Shown: positions 54,509 through 64,000 of the stretch, piece after piece | Position numbering within the stretch: the stretch's first letter is position 1 | Layout of the letters: the number at the start of each line of letters is the position of its first letter | Made by a program: the position numbers and the translations under genes | The notes under the pieces: generated by a model | What the model was told of the DNA's origin: nothing | The model's input: the letters and a program-made list of their open reading frames with translations, nothing else | Database searches by the model: none | Assembly: GCF_034057115.1 (NCBI RefSeq) | Contig: NZ_CP139195.1 | Coordinates: 2,170,001 to 2,234,000, forward strand | Direction: 5' to 3' | Length of the DNA stretch: 64,000 nucleotides | DNA from: Pseudomonas sp. AN-1 | Lineage (GTDB): Bacteria; Pseudomonadota; Gammaproteobacteria; Pseudomonadales; Pseudomonadaceae

Positions 54509-55222
54509 ATGAATCCCTGGCTGCAGATACTCGCCCTCACCCTGTTCGCCGGACTGGCCATGCCGGCCGGCGCCTTGCTCGCCATCCGCGAACACATCCA
54601 CCCGCGCTGGCTGGAAACCGAACTGCGCCACACCATTCTCGCCTTCGGCGCCGGCGCCCTGCTCGCCGCCGTGGCCCTGGTGCTGGTCCCCGAGGGCATG
54701 CGCACCCTGCCGGTCTGGCTCGGTGCGCTGTGCTTCGCCGCCGGCGGCGTGCTGTTCATGCTGATCGACCGCTACCTTGCCGCCTATCGCACCTCGGCCA
54801 GCCAGGCGGTCGACATGCTGTTCGACTACATCCCCGAAACCCTCGCCCTCGGCGCGGCCATGGCGCTCGGCAGCCACGCCGGCCTGCTGCTGGCCCTGCT
54901 GATGGCCCTGCAGAACCTGCCGGAAGGCTTCAACGCCTACCGCGAACTGCGCCGCTCCTCGCGCCTCGACAACCGGCAGATTCTCGGCCTGTTCACCCTG
55001 ATCGCCCTGCTCGGCCCGTTCGCCGGCCTCTGCGGCTACCTGTGGCTGGCGCCCTACCCCGAGGTCGTCGGCGCCATCATGCTGAGCGCCTCCGGCGGCA
55101 TCCTCTACTCGGTGTTCCAGGACATCGCTCCGCAGATCCCGCTGCGCCGCCACTGGGCTCCGCCGCTGGGCGCGGTGGCCGGCTTCCTGCTGGGGATGAT
55201 CGGCCAGCCCCTGGGGGCCTGA
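54509..55222 (+). CDS. ZIP-family-like metal transporter
   Basis: A 237-residue inner-membrane protein with seven to eight hydrophobic helices. The ZIP signature helix reads [14 protein letters not shown], where most ZIP proteins have HNxPEG, and the other metal-site helix reads [11 protein letters not shown]. Both classical histidines are thus replaced. It may transport another cation or act differently from zinc importers. Confidence 0.75.
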   Translation: MNPWLQILALTLFAGLAMPAGALLAIREHIHPRWLETELRHTILAFGAGALLAAVALVLVPEGMRTLPVWLGALCFAAGGVLFMLIDRYLAAYRTSASQAVDMLFDYIPETLALGAAMALGSHAGLLLALLMALQNLPEGFNAYRELRRSSRLDNRQILGLFTLIALLGPFAGLCGYLWLAPYPEVVGAIMLSASGGILYSVFQDIAPQIPLRRHWAPPLGAVAGFLLGMIGQPLGA

Positions 55223-55472
55223 GGGGCCGGTTCGGCCGGCCAACCGCCCCGCGACGGAAACACCTTGCGATCTTCGTCACCGCGACGGCGAGCGGGCCGG
55301 CGAACTGGCCGGCATCCCGGGATGCGACTGCCGCCGCCCGGTGGCCGCTCGCCGCCGCGGACGACTGCCTGCGAGTTCCGCTGCGGGGCGCGACTCGTTA
55401 AGATCATCACGACCCAGCGGGGCGCCCTGCCCGCCCCGTCCCCTTGCGCCCACTTCAGGAAGAGTGCCCACG

Positions 55473-56681
<1,209 letters not shown>

Positions 56682-56690
56682 CCGCTCGCA

Positions 56691-56718
56691 CACCCCGCGT
56701 CCCCCGGGACGCGGGGTG
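56691..56718 (+). terminator. Hairpin after trpB
   Basis: A 13-bp stem (CACCCCGCGTCCC and complement) with a 2-nt gap at the tip. The U-tract is poor. Confidence 0.6.
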
Positions 56719-56779
56719 CTCTCCCGCCGTCCGGCGCGTATCATCCCCGCTGCCCCGTCGCCTCCCCGGTCTCCCCGCC

Positions 56780-57478
56780 ATGTCCTACAGCGTCAGCCCC
56801 GTCGGCTACCTGCGTTCCTGCTTCAAGGAAAAGTTCGCCATCCCGCGCCAGCCGCAACTGGCCCCGGCCGCCCGCGGCGTGCTGGAACTCGTGCCGCCGT
56901 TCGACGATGGCTCCGCGGTGGCCGGGCTGGAGCAGGTCAGCCATGTCTGGCTGCTGTTCCTCTTCCACCAGGCGCTGGAGGACCGCCCGCGGCTCAAGGT
57001 CCGCCCGCCACGCCTGGGCGGCAACCGCTCGCTGGGCGTGTTCGCCACCCGCGCCACCCACCGCCCCAACGGCATCGGCCAGTCGGTGGTGAAACTGGAG
57101 CGGGTCGAGGCGGGCCGCCTGCACCTGTCCGGCATCGACCTGCTGGACGGCACCCCGGTGCTGGACATCAAGCCCTACGTGCCCTACGCCGACATCGTCG
57201 ACGAGGCCCGCAACGCCATCGCCGACGCGCCGCCGCCGGCGATCCCGGTCGACTGGTGCGCTAGCGCCCTGGCCCAGGCCCGCGAGCAGGCGCTGCGTCT
57301 GGGCGAACCGGTGGTCGAGCTGATCGAGCAGTGCCTGGCCCAGGACCCGCGTCCGGCCTACCAGGTGCCTACGCCGGAGCGCCGCTACGGGGTGCGCTTC
57401 TGGGACCTGCAGGTGCGCTGGCACTACCCCGCCCCCGAGCGCATCCGCGTGCTGGAGGTGGTGCGCGCCGAAGCTTAG
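56780..57478 (+). CDS. tsaA: tRNA (N6-threonylcarbamoyladenosine37-N6)-methyltransferase TrmO
   Basis: A 232-residue TsaA/TrmO protein that methylates t6A37 of tRNA-Thr. It begins SYSVSPVGYLRSCFKEKFAIP and contains the conserved VSHVWLLFLFHQ, RSLGVFATRATHRPNGIGQS and LDIKPYVPYAD segments. Length matches the family. Confidence 0.94.
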   Translation: MSYSVSPVGYLRSCFKEKFAIPRQPQLAPAARGVLELVPPFDDGSAVAGLEQVSHVWLLFLFHQALEDRPRLKVRPPRLGGNRSLGVFATRATHRPNGIGQSVVKLERVEAGRLHLSGIDLLDGTPVLDIKPYVPYADIVDEARNAIADAPPPAIPVDWCASALAQAREQALRLGEPVVELIEQCLAQDPRPAYQVPTPERRYGVRFWDLQVRWHYPAPERIRVLEVVRAEA

Positions 57479-57529
57479 GGTGCGCTATGCGCAGCACCGT
57501 TGGCTGCTCGGTGCGCGCAGCGCACCCTA
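57476..57529. repeat. REP-like inverted repeat after tsaA
   Basis: TAGGGTGCGC at 57476 and its complement ending at 57529 form a long imperfect hairpin that also takes in the tsaA stop codon. It shares its core with the element at 7779. Confidence 0.55.
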
Positions 57530-57552
57530 CGCTTGAGCGGCCGTCCATAAGC

Positions 57553-57591
57553 GAAAACGGCGGAGTCCCTCACCGGGACTCCGCCGTTTTC
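57553..57591. terminator. Bidirectional terminator between tsaA and fpr
   Basis: A perfect 17-bp stem (arms 57553-57569 and 57575-57591) with a 5-nt loop and AAAA/TTTT ends on both strands. Confidence 0.85.
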
Positions 57592-57607
57592 CGTTGCACG
57601 GTTCGTC

Positions 57608-58384
57608 TTATTTTTCGACGAAGGCGCGCTCGATCAGGTAGTCGCCCGGGTCGCCCATGCGCGGGGAAACCTTGAGGCCGAAGCTGTCCAGCACCTGGCT
57701 GGTCTCGTCGAGCATGCTCGGGCTGCCGCAGAGCATGGCGCGGTCGTCCTGCGGGTTGATCGGCGGCAGGCCGATGTCGGCGAACAGCTTGCCGCTGCGC
57801 ATCAGGTCGGTCATGCGGCCCTGGTTGCGGAACGGCTCGCGGGTGACGGTCGGGTAGTAGATCAGCTTGTCGCGGACCATCTCGCCGAAGTACTCGTGCT
57901 GCGGCAGCTCCTGGGTGATGAAGTCGGCATAGGCCAGCTCGCTGACCCAGCGCACGCCGTGGACCAGGATCACCTTGTCGAAGCGTTCGTAGGTTTCCGG
58001 ATCCTGGATCACGCTCATGAACGGCGCCAGGCCGGTGCCGGTACCGAACAGGTACAGGTGCTTGCCCGGCAGCAGGTCGCCGAGGATCAGGGTGCCGGTG
58101 GGCTTGCGGCTGACCATCAGCTCGTCGCCCGGCTGCAGGTGCTGCAGGCGCGAGGTCAGCGGGCCGTTCGGCACCTTGATGCTGAAGAACTCCAGGTGCT
58201 CCTCGTAGTTGGGGCTGGCGATGCTGTAGGCACGCATGAGCGGACGCCCCTCCACTTCCAGACCGATCATCACGAACTGGCCGTTCTCGAAGCGCAGTCC
58301 CTGATTGCGGGTGGTCTTGAAGCTGAACAGGGTATCGTTCCAGTGATGCACGCTGATCACGCGCTCGCTCACCAGGTTGCTCAT
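57608..58384 (-). CDS. fpr: Ferredoxin/flavodoxin-NADP(+) reductase Fpr
   Basis: A 258-residue FAD enzyme. The FAD site is RPLMRAYSIASPN near residue 50, the NADPH site is LFGTGTGLAPFMS near 112, and the C-terminus is ERAFVEK, as in the Pseudomonas FprA type. It supplies reduced ferredoxin and responds to oxidative stress. It is divergent from finR, its usual LysR regulator. Confidence 0.95.
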   Translation of the reverse strand: MSNLVSERVISVHHWNDTLFSFKTTRNQGLRFENGQFVMIGLEVEGRPLMRAYSIASPNYEEHLEFFSIKVPNGPLTSRLQHLQPGDELMVSRKPTGTLILGDLLPGKHLYLFGTGTGLAPFMSVIQDPETYERFDKVILVHGVRWVSELAYADFITQELPQHEYFGEMVRDKLIYYPTVTREPFRNQGRMTDLMRSGKLFADIGLPPINPQDDRAMLCGSPSMLDETSQVLDSFGLKVSPRMGDPGDYLIERAFVEK

Positions 58385-58444
58385 GGATGACTCCTTGCAG
58401 ATGCGAAAGTAAGTACGGCCGGCTGGCCGTGTTGCGCTGCATTC

Positions 58445-58500
58445 TATAGTCGCGCAAGATATCCGTTAAATGAATAATCAATATATTGTTAATCGGTTAT
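58445..58500. promoter_or_regulatory. AT-rich fpr/finR intergenic operator region
   Basis: A conspicuously AT-rich stretch in GC-rich DNA, with the perfect palindrome CAATATATTG at 58479-58488. It lies between divergent fpr and finR and is the natural place for FinR binding. Confidence 0.5.
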
Positions 58501-58506
58501 ATCGAT

Positions 58507-59433
58507 ATGCGTTTCACCCTCAGGCAACTGCAGGTCTTCGTCGCCATCGCCCGTCTGGAAAGCGTGTCGCGCGCCGCCGAGTCGCTGGCCCTGTCGCAGT
58601 CGGCGGCCAGCACCTCGCTCGCCGAACTGGAGCGCCACTATGACAGCCCGCTGTTCGACCGCATCGGCAAGCGCCTGACCCTCAGCGCGCTGGGCAGCCA
58701 GTTGCTGCCCAAGGCAGTGGCCCTGCTCGACCGCGCCGAGGAGATCGAGCAGCTGCTGCAGGGCAAGATCGGCTTCGGCTCGCTGCAGCTGGGCGCCACC
58801 CTGACCATCGGCAACTACCTGGCCACCCTGCTGATCGGCCGCTTCATGCAGGCGCACCCCGAGTGCCGGGTACGCCTGCATGTGCAGAACACCAGCCACG
58901 TGGTGCAGGGCGTGGCCCAGCACGGCCTCGATCTCGGTCTGATCGAGGGCGACTGCCAGCATCCGGACATCGAGGTGCAGCCCTGGGTCGAGGACGAACT
59001 GGTGGTGTTCTGCGCGCCGCAGCATCCGCTGGCCCGGCGGCGCACGGCGAGCCTGGACGAGCTGGTGCGCGAGGCCTGGATCCTCCGCGAGCAGGGCTCG
59101 GGCACGCGGCTGACCTTCGACCAGGGCATGCGCCATCACCCCACGCCGCTGAACATCCGCCTGGAGCTGGAGCATACCGAGGCGATCAAGCGCGCCGTGG
59201 AGTCGGGCCTGGGCATCGGCTGCATCTCGCGCCTGGCGCTGCGCGACGCCTTCCGCCGCGGCAGCCTGGTGGCGGTGGAAACCCCGGAGCTGGACCTGCG
59301 CCGCCAGTTCAGCTTCATCTGGCACAAGCAGAAATACCAGAGCAGCGCCATGCGCGAGTTCGTCGAACTGTGCCGCAGCTTCACCGCCGGCGCGCAGCGC
59401 AGCGATCAGATCCGCCTGCAGGAAATTCCCTGA
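58507..59433 (+). CDS. finR: LysR-type regulator FinR
   Basis: A 308-residue LysR protein: an N-terminal winged helix (LRQLQVFVAIARLESVSRAA, LSQSAASTSLAELE), then a substrate-binding domain. It starts at ATG 58507. The gene beside and divergent from fpr in Pseudomonas encodes FinR, which activates fpr under oxidative stress, and this one has the same layout. Confidence 0.88.
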   Translation: MRFTLRQLQVFVAIARLESVSRAAESLALSQSAASTSLAELERHYDSPLFDRIGKRLTLSALGSQLLPKAVALLDRAEEIEQLLQGKIGFGSLQLGATLTIGNYLATLLIGRFMQAHPECRVRLHVQNTSHVVQGVAQHGLDLGLIEGDCQHPDIEVQPWVEDELVVFCAPQHPLARRRTASLDELVREAWILREQGSGTRLTFDQGMRHHPTPLNIRLELEHTEAIKRAVESGLGIGCISRLALRDAFRRGSLVAVETPELDLRRQFSFIWHKQKYQSSAMREFVELCRSFTAGAQRSDQIRLQEIP

Positions 59434-59449
59434 GCTACGCGCCCGACGC

Positions 59450-59818
59450 TCAGCCGAGCAGGACGATGCCCCACACCAGGGCGATCATGGCCAGCACCAC
59501 CGACTGGGCGGCGCTGCCCATGTCCTTGGCGTTCTTCGACAGCGGATGGCGCTCGAGGGAGATGCGGTCGATGGCGGCTTCCACCGCCGAGTTGAGCAGC
59601 TCGACGATCAGCGCCAGCAGGCACACCGCCACCAGCACGGCGCGCTCGCCACGGCTGACGTCGAGAAAGAAGGCCAGCGGCACCAGCACGGCGTTGAGCA
59701 GCACCAGCTGGCGGAACGCCGCCTCGCCGGCGAAAGCGGTACACAGGCCGTCCCAGGAATAGCCGGCGGCGTTGAGGATGCGCTTGAGGCCGGTGCGGCC
59801 CTTGAAGGGTGACTGCAT
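59450..59818 (-). CDS. dgkA: Diacylglycerol kinase DgkA
   Basis: A 122-residue inner-membrane enzyme with three helices. The catalytic stretch ELLNSAVEAAIDRIS and the N-terminal amphipathic GRTGLKRILNAAGYSWDGL are typical. It recycles diacylglycerol made during periplasmic glucan synthesis. It follows erdR, as in other Pseudomonas. Confidence 0.95.
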   Translation of the reverse strand: MQSPFKGRTGLKRILNAAGYSWDGLCTAFAGEAAFRQLVLLNAVLVPLAFFLDVSRGERAVLVAVCLLALIVELLNSAVEAAIDRISLERHPLSKNAKDMGSAAQSVVLAMIALVWGIVLLG

Positions 59819-59886
59819 GATGGAGCGTTCCGTTGCAAAAGACGCCAGTCTGTCATTCCCGCCTTGGCGGAAGCTTAAGAGCGGCC

Positions 59887-60537
59887 TCAGCTCGACGGCA
59901 TCGACTCCATCTGCTGCAGCAGCAGCGCCGCCTGGGTACGGGTGCGCACGCCGAGCTTGCGGAAGATGGCGGTGACGTGGGCCTTGACCGTGGCCTCGGA
60001 GACGCTCAGTTCGTAGGCGATCTGCTTGTTGAGCAGGCCTTCGCAGACCATGGTCAGCACACGGAACTGCTGCGGGGTGAGGCTGGCCAGACCTTCGCTG
60101 GCGGCGCGCACCTCGTCGGAGAGGGCGGCGGCTTCCTCGACCTGCGGCGGCCACCAGGCGTCGCCGTCGAGCACCGCGCGGACGGCCTGCTGGATGGTTT
60201 CCAGCGGGCTGGACTTGGGAATGAAGCCGCTGGCACCGAACTCGCGCGAGCGCTGCACCACGGCGGCCTCCTCCTGAGCGGAGACCATCACCACCGGGAT
60301 GTGCGGGTACTGGCCGCGCAGCAGGACCAGCCCGGAGAAGCCGTAGGCGCCGGGCATGTTGAGGTCGAGCAGGACCAGATCCCAGTCGCGCTTCTCGTTC
60401 AGGCGCGCTTCCAGTTCGGCGATGCTGGCCACCTCCACCAGATGCGCCTCGGCCCCCAGTCCCATGCTCAACGCCTGCTGCAGGGCGCTGCGGAACAACG
60501 GGTGGTCGTCGGCAATCAGTATTTCGTAGGCGGCCAT
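59887..60537 (-). CDS. erdR: LuxR-type response regulator ErdR
   Basis: A 216-residue NarL-type regulator: a receiver with phospho-acceptor Asp58 (LLDLNMPG) and a C-terminal LuxR helix-turn-helix (LTPQQFRVLTMVCEGLLNKQ, then LSVSEATVKAHV). It closely matches Pseudomonas ErdR, which controls ethanol and acetate metabolism. I start at ATG 60537. Confidence 0.92.
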   Translation of the reverse strand: MAAYEILIADDHPLFRSALQQALSMGLGAEAHLVEVASIAELEARLNEKRDWDLVLLDLNMPGAYGFSGLVLLRGQYPHIPVVMVSAQEEAAVVQRSREFGASGFIPKSSPLETIQQAVRAVLDGDAWWPPQVEEAAALSDEVRAASEGLASLTPQQFRVLTMVCEGLLNKQIAYELSVSEATVKAHVTAIFRKLGVRTRTQAALLLQQMESMPSS

Positions 60538-60729
60538 GATAAGTCCTGTTGTTGTTCTGAGCGGGCGGGGGCTCGAGCGGCGCTCAGGATGCCGAGCACA
60601 CCCCGCACGGTCAAGAAAAATACCCGGAAAAGCCTCAGGGACTTGCTCGCACGACAAGCCGAGTTCATGCAGGTTCCCCAATTCTACCCTTTCAGGGCAG
60701 AATTTCGCCTTTTTTCTGAGGTGAACCCC

Positions 60730-61635
60730 ATGCCTGGCCAGGCCCTGCGTGCCGATCTGCTGATGCTGCTGACCGCCCTGATCTGGGGCAGCGCCTTCGT
60801 TGCCCAGCGCCTGGGCATGGACGCCATCGGTCCCTTCCTCTATTCCGGCCTGCGCTTCGCCCTCGGCGCCCTGGTGCTGCTGCCGCTGCTGCTGCGCCGC
60901 CCCGCGGACGGTGGCGGCGAGCCGCTGAATCGCAGCCTGTTGCTCGGCGGCCTGCTGCTCGGCCTGGCGCTGACCGCCGGCATCAACCTGCAGCAGGTCG
61001 GCCTGCTGTTCACCAGCGTGACCAACTCCGGCTTCATCACCGGCCTGTACGTGATCATCGTGCCACTGCTCGGCCTGCTGCTCGGCCAGCGCGCGGGCCT
61101 GGGCATCTGGCTGGGCGCCAGCCTGGCGGTGGCCGGCATGGCGCTGCTGAGCATCGGCCCGGATTTCCGGATCGCCGCCGGCGACTGGCTGCAGCTGGCC
61201 GGCGCCCTGGTGTGGGGCGCGCACGTGCTGCTGGTCGGCGCCCTGGCCGGTCGCCACGACCCGGTGCGCATCGCCTTCCTGCAGTTCCTCACCTGCGCGC
61301 TGCTCAGCCTGCTGCTGGCCGTGCTGTTCGAGGACATCGACCTCGAGGCCATCGGCCGCGCCGGGCCGGCGATCCTCTACGGCGGCCTGGTCTCGGTGGG
61401 CATCGGCTACACCCTGCAGGTGGTGGCGCAGAAGCACGCCATCGCCTCCCATGCGGCGATCATCCTCTCCCTGGAGGCGGTGTTCGCCGCCATCGCCGGC
61501 GCCCTGCTGCTCGACGAGGCGCTGGCGCCGCGCGGCTATCTGGGCTGCGCGCTGATGCTCGCCGGCATGCTGGTCGCCCAGCTGTGGCCACGGCGCCTGC
61601 CGGTCGTTCAGGAGCGGAACGGCAGCAGGCGCTGA
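60730..61635 (+). CDS. EamA/DMT-family transporter
   Basis: A 301-residue protein with ten hydrophobic helices in two EamA repeats (LMLLTALIWGSAFVAQRLGM near the start, LQLAGALVWGAHVLLVGALA near the centre). The substrate is not predictable; the family includes amino-acid and metabolite exporters. GAGGTG precedes ATG 60730. It overlaps the end of the convergent DTW gene by 28 bp. Confidence 0.9.
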   Translation: MPGQALRADLLMLLTALIWGSAFVAQRLGMDAIGPFLYSGLRFALGALVLLPLLLRRPADGGGEPLNRSLLLGGLLLGLALTAGINLQQVGLLFTSVTNSGFITGLYVIIVPLLGLLLGQRAGLGIWLGASLAVAGMALLSIGPDFRIAAGDWLQLAGALVWGAHVLLVGALAGRHDPVRIAFLQFLTCALLSLLLAVLFEDIDLEAIGRAGPAILYGGLVSVGIGYTLQVVAQKHAIASHAAIILSLEAVFAAIAGALLLDEALAPRGYLGCALMLAGMLVAQLWPRRLPVVQERNGSRR

Positions 61636-62321
61636 TGCGCCGCACTCCCCTCGTCCAGCGGCAGGTGGCGCTTGAAGCTCAGGTAGCGTTCGCTGAACAC
61701 GTCGAGATAGGCATCCAGCGCCTCGGCGGCCTCGCGGTCGCCAGCCAGTTCCAGGCAGAGCGCCGCCACCTCGGCGGTGCACAGGTGCTCGCCGCGGGTC
61801 GAGCGGCGCAGCCGATAGCGCGACTGCTGCTCCGGGGTCAGGCTGAGCACCGGGAAGCGGTCCAGGTAGGGACTCTTGCGGAACATCTTGCGCGCCTCGG
61901 TCCAGGTCGCGTCGAGCAGGATGAACAGCGGGCGCCGGCCGGACTGTGGCTCGACCGTCTGCACCACCCGCTCGGGTGCGGCGTACTCGCCGGGAAACAC
62001 CACGTAGGGCTGCCACTGCGGATCGTCGAGCAGCGCCAGCAGACGCGGATCCACCTCGATGCGCGACCAGCCGAAGGCGCTGTTGTCGGCCAGCACGTCG
62101 GCGATCAGCCAGCCGGTGTTGCTCGGCTTGAGCGCCTCGATGTCGTGCATCAGCAGGCACACCCCGCTGCGCGTGGCCACCTGCGGGCGCCAGGCGCACA
62201 TGCAGTGGCTCTGCGCCAGGCGGCAGGCGGGACAGCGCGGCATGCGCGAGCCGCGGGCGACGAAGGGCTTGGCGCTGCGGGCGAGGCGCTCGGCGCGCAG
62301 GCGGGCGACGCTGTTGCTCAT
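61608..62321 (-). CDS. DTW-domain tRNA-uridine aminocarboxypropyltransferase
   Basis: A 237-residue protein with the family's Zn-binding N-terminus (PRCPACRLAQSHCMC) and the DATWTEARKM motif that gives the DTW name, followed by SPYLDRFPVLSLTPEQQSRY. Such enzymes put acp3U on tRNA. I start at ATG 62321. Confidence 0.88.
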   Translation of the reverse strand: MSNSVARLRAERLARSAKPFVARGSRMPRCPACRLAQSHCMCAWRPQVATRSGVCLLMHDIEALKPSNTGWLIADVLADNSAFGWSRIEVDPRLLALLDDPQWQPYVVFPGEYAAPERVVQTVEPQSGRRPLFILLDATWTEARKMFRKSPYLDRFPVLSLTPEQQSRYRLRRSTRGEHLCTAEVAALCLELAGDREAAEALDAYLDVFSERYLSFKRHLPLDEGSAAHQRLLPFRS

Positions 62322-62516
62322 CGAGCACCCCGGCAGACGGCGGTGGTCGGGGCGCGACGGGCGGATGACGGCATGGCAACTCCAGGGGCAGCGTTCCAAC
62401 GGGCGCGGCAGTCTAGCAGACGCGCCCGCCGGCTCCAGCGCAGGGCGTATGATGGACGCCCTGCGAACCCGCTGCGCCAGCACGGGTCGAAGGCTCAGTT
62501 TCCCAGGAGAATCCCC

Positions 62517-62921
62517 ATGCGCCGTATTCACGTCCTGCTGGCCGGCCTGCTGGCCGCCTCCGCCGCCCACGCCGCCTCGCTGCAGGACCACGAACTAGGC
62601 AAGCTGCTCGAGGACGTCGCCCGGCAGAGCAGCGTCGGCACTCCGCGGGCGATCAACGCCGACATCCTCGACCAGGGCTACACCACCGAGGGCAACCAGC
62701 TGATCAACCACCTCAGCGTGCGCCCCAGCCACGCCGCCGAGATGCGCAGCAATCCCGACGCCGTCCGCCAGCAGCTGCGCGCCAGCGTCTGCCGGAACCC
62801 CGGCTACCGCCAGTTGCTCGGCAAGGGCGCAGTGCTGATCTATGACTTCAGCGAGCACAGGAGCAATCGCCCGGTGACCACCGAGCGCTTCCGCGCCGCC
62901 GACTGCGGACTGAAGAAGTAA
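62517..62921 (+). CDS. Small exported protein (PA3611-like)
   Basis: A 134-residue protein with a signal peptide ending AHAA. The mature part (SSVGTPRAINADILDQGYTT, NHLSVRPSHAAEM, SVCRNPGYRQLL) matches my memory of a Pseudomonas quorum-regulated exported protein. Two cysteines could form a disulfide. AGGAGA precedes the ATG. Confidence 0.75.
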   Translation: MRRIHVLLAGLLAASAAHAASLQDHELGKLLEDVARQSSVGTPRAINADILDQGYTTEGNQLINHLSVRPSHAAEMRSNPDAVRQQLRASVCRNPGYRQLLGKGAVLIYDFSEHRSNRPVTTERFRAADCGLKK

Positions 62922-62933
62922 TCCGGCACCACC

Positions 62934-62972
62934 GAGAAAGACCCGCCCCGGCTCCCGCGGCGGGTCTTTCTC
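62934..62972. terminator. Bidirectional terminator
   Basis: A 14-bp stem (arms 62934-62947 and 62959-62972) with AAAG/CTTT ends, between two convergent genes. Confidence 0.8.
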
Positions 62973-62973
62973 G

Positions 62974-64000
62974 TCAGCGCAGCACGGCAGGATCGCCCTT
63001 GCCGGCCAGCGCGGCCGCCTCGTCGGCGGTCAGCAGCGCAGTGCGCGGTACGTCCATCAGCTGCGCACAGGCGGCCACCACGTTGGCCCAGCAGGCGCGG
63101 TTGGCGAACAGCATGCCCGCTTCGTCGAGGGTGCCGCCGCGGTTGCGGTAGCCCAGTACCGCGCTCCGGCAGGCGTCCGGCAGCAGCAGCCACAGGTGGC
63201 CGCGGGCCACCTCCGGGCGCATGTGGGTGAGCAGCACGCGGCGCGCCATGGCGGCAGGGAACAGCCGCTCGCGCAGCGCCTCGTCGGCGACCGTCTGCTG
63301 CTCCAGCAGGTCACGGGGGGCACGGAAGCGCCCCGGTTCCTGCAGGTAGACCAGCCGGTAGGCATAGCCGGCCTCGGCCAGCCGGGCGGCGGCGCGGCGC
63401 ATCTCGGCGAGCTGGTAGCTGCCGTTGGCGATCAGCAGCAGTGGCTCGCTGCCCGCCCGCTCGGCCACCACGCAGGCCCCGTCGCGAGCCAGTCGCTGCG
63501 CCTGGGCGGCGTCGAACACGCAGGGCCGCTCGCGCTTGGGCACCACCAGGCAGGCCAGCCGGCCGCGCGTCTGGTAGATCTGCGGCAGCAGCGCCAGGGT
63601 GCTGTTGTGGTCGGCCGGGAACAGCACGCGCACCGTGTCGCCCATCTCCCCCAGCAGTGCCTCGCAGAAGGTGGTGTCCTGGTGCGACTGCTGGTTCTTG
63701 CCGTTCTCCCAGGTATGCGAGGTGGCCACCAGCGGCCAGCCCAGCCAGCCGGCGGGGCGACCGGCCTCCGTCTGCTGGCGGGCGAAGATCAGGGTCTGGC
63801 GCACTGCGCCGAGCATCTTCACGCAGAACGCCTCGTAGCTGGCCACCAGGTTCAGGCCGCCCTGGTTGGCCAGGCAGGCCGACACCACGGCTTCCTCGTT
63901 GAGCACGGTGATGATCCGGCCGTCCACCGCCTCGTCGTCGGCCTCCGGCACGCAGACCCGGTGCCTGAGCGCCTGCAGCACGCCGTGCAGGCGATTGCTG
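62974..64000 (-). CDS. Phosphoketolase (Xfp) C-terminal part, truncated by the window
   Basis: The last ~342 codons of a thiamine-diphosphate phosphoketolase, which splits xylulose-5-P or fructose-6-P to acetyl-P. Recognisable are NQGGLNLVASYEAFCVKM, TSHTWENGKNQQSHQD and LLGEMGDTVRVLFPAD, all in the Xfp C-terminal domain. The N-terminal part lies beyond 64000. Confidence 0.92.
   Translation of the reverse strand, partial: SNRLHGVLQALRHRVCVPEADDEAVDGRIITVLNEEAVVSACLANQGGLNLVASYEAFCVKMLGAVRQTLIFARQQTEAGRPAGWLGWPLVATSHTWENGKNQQSHQDTTFCEALLGEMGDTVRVLFPADHNSTLALLPQIYQTRGRLACLVVPKRERPCVFDAAQAQRLARDGACVVAERAGSEPLLLIANGSYQLAEMRRAAARLAEAGYAYRLVYLQEPGRFRAPRDLLEQQTVADEALRERLFPAAMARRVLLTHMRPEVARGHLWLLLPDACRSAVLGYRNRGGTLDEAGMLFANRACWANVVAACAQLMDVPRTALLTADEAAALAGKGDPAVLR

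Overview
This window is GC-rich bacterial chromosome from a Pseudomonas-like gammaproteobacterium. The evidence is the gene content and order: purM-purN, mazG-relA-rlmD-cysM, a GacS-type hybrid kinase followed by ldhA, two initiator tRNAs, rimO, the divergent fpr/finR pair, and erdR-dgkA. One complete prophage of about 37 kb interrupts the host DNA.

Left host arm (1-16010): purM (partial), purN, a DUF3108 exported protein, rof, a DUF2058 protein, mazG, relA, rlmD, cysM, gacS, ldhA, a Zn-ribbon protein, a META-domain lipoprotein, dinB, a tandem pair of initiator tRNA genes each with its own promoter and terminator, cytochrome b561, and the first 16 codons of rimO.

Prophage (about 16016-53118): a large serine integrase at the right end has split rimO at its first conserved Cys-Pro codons. 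The host 5' end is left as a 19-codon stub. The phage supplies a replacement start codon, leader and first codons, so RimO stays full length at the right junction. The structural genes follow P2 order (ogr, D, U, T, E/E', FII, FI, fibre genes, I, J, W, V, S, R, lysis genes, X, L, M, N, O, then divergent P and Q). The control half is not P2-like. It has a lambda-type CI/Cro pair with three operators, a second set of similar operators 7.3 kb away over an early promoter, a RecA-cleavable-looking CI that is probably translated from a leaderless mRNA, an RdgC homologue, and an IncFII RepA-like initiator with a perfect DnaA box instead of the P2 gpA nickase. A LexA box precedes a small gene next to the integrase.

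The most interesting non-coding signal is a repeated module in front of the late genes V and P, and with variations FI and O. It has a 23-bp dyad (GTTGTC-N11-GACAAC), then an exact 12-base alternating CG tract, then a CAGCAT-like hexamer starting 44 nt from the dyad centre. In V and P the start codon follows the hexamer by exactly 7 nt and no Shine-Dalgarno sequence is visible. The prophage Ogr-like zinc-finger activator is the obvious candidate to bind the dyads.

Right host arm (53124-64000): the rest of rimO, a ZIP-like transporter with unusual metal-site residues, an unlinked TrpB paralogue, trmO/tsaA, fpr with its LysR regulator finR, dgkA, erdR, an EamA transporter, a DTW-domain tRNA-modifying enzyme, a small exported protein and the 3' part of a phosphoketolase gene. 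All assignments come from reading the sequence and from remembered family features; no database search was run.
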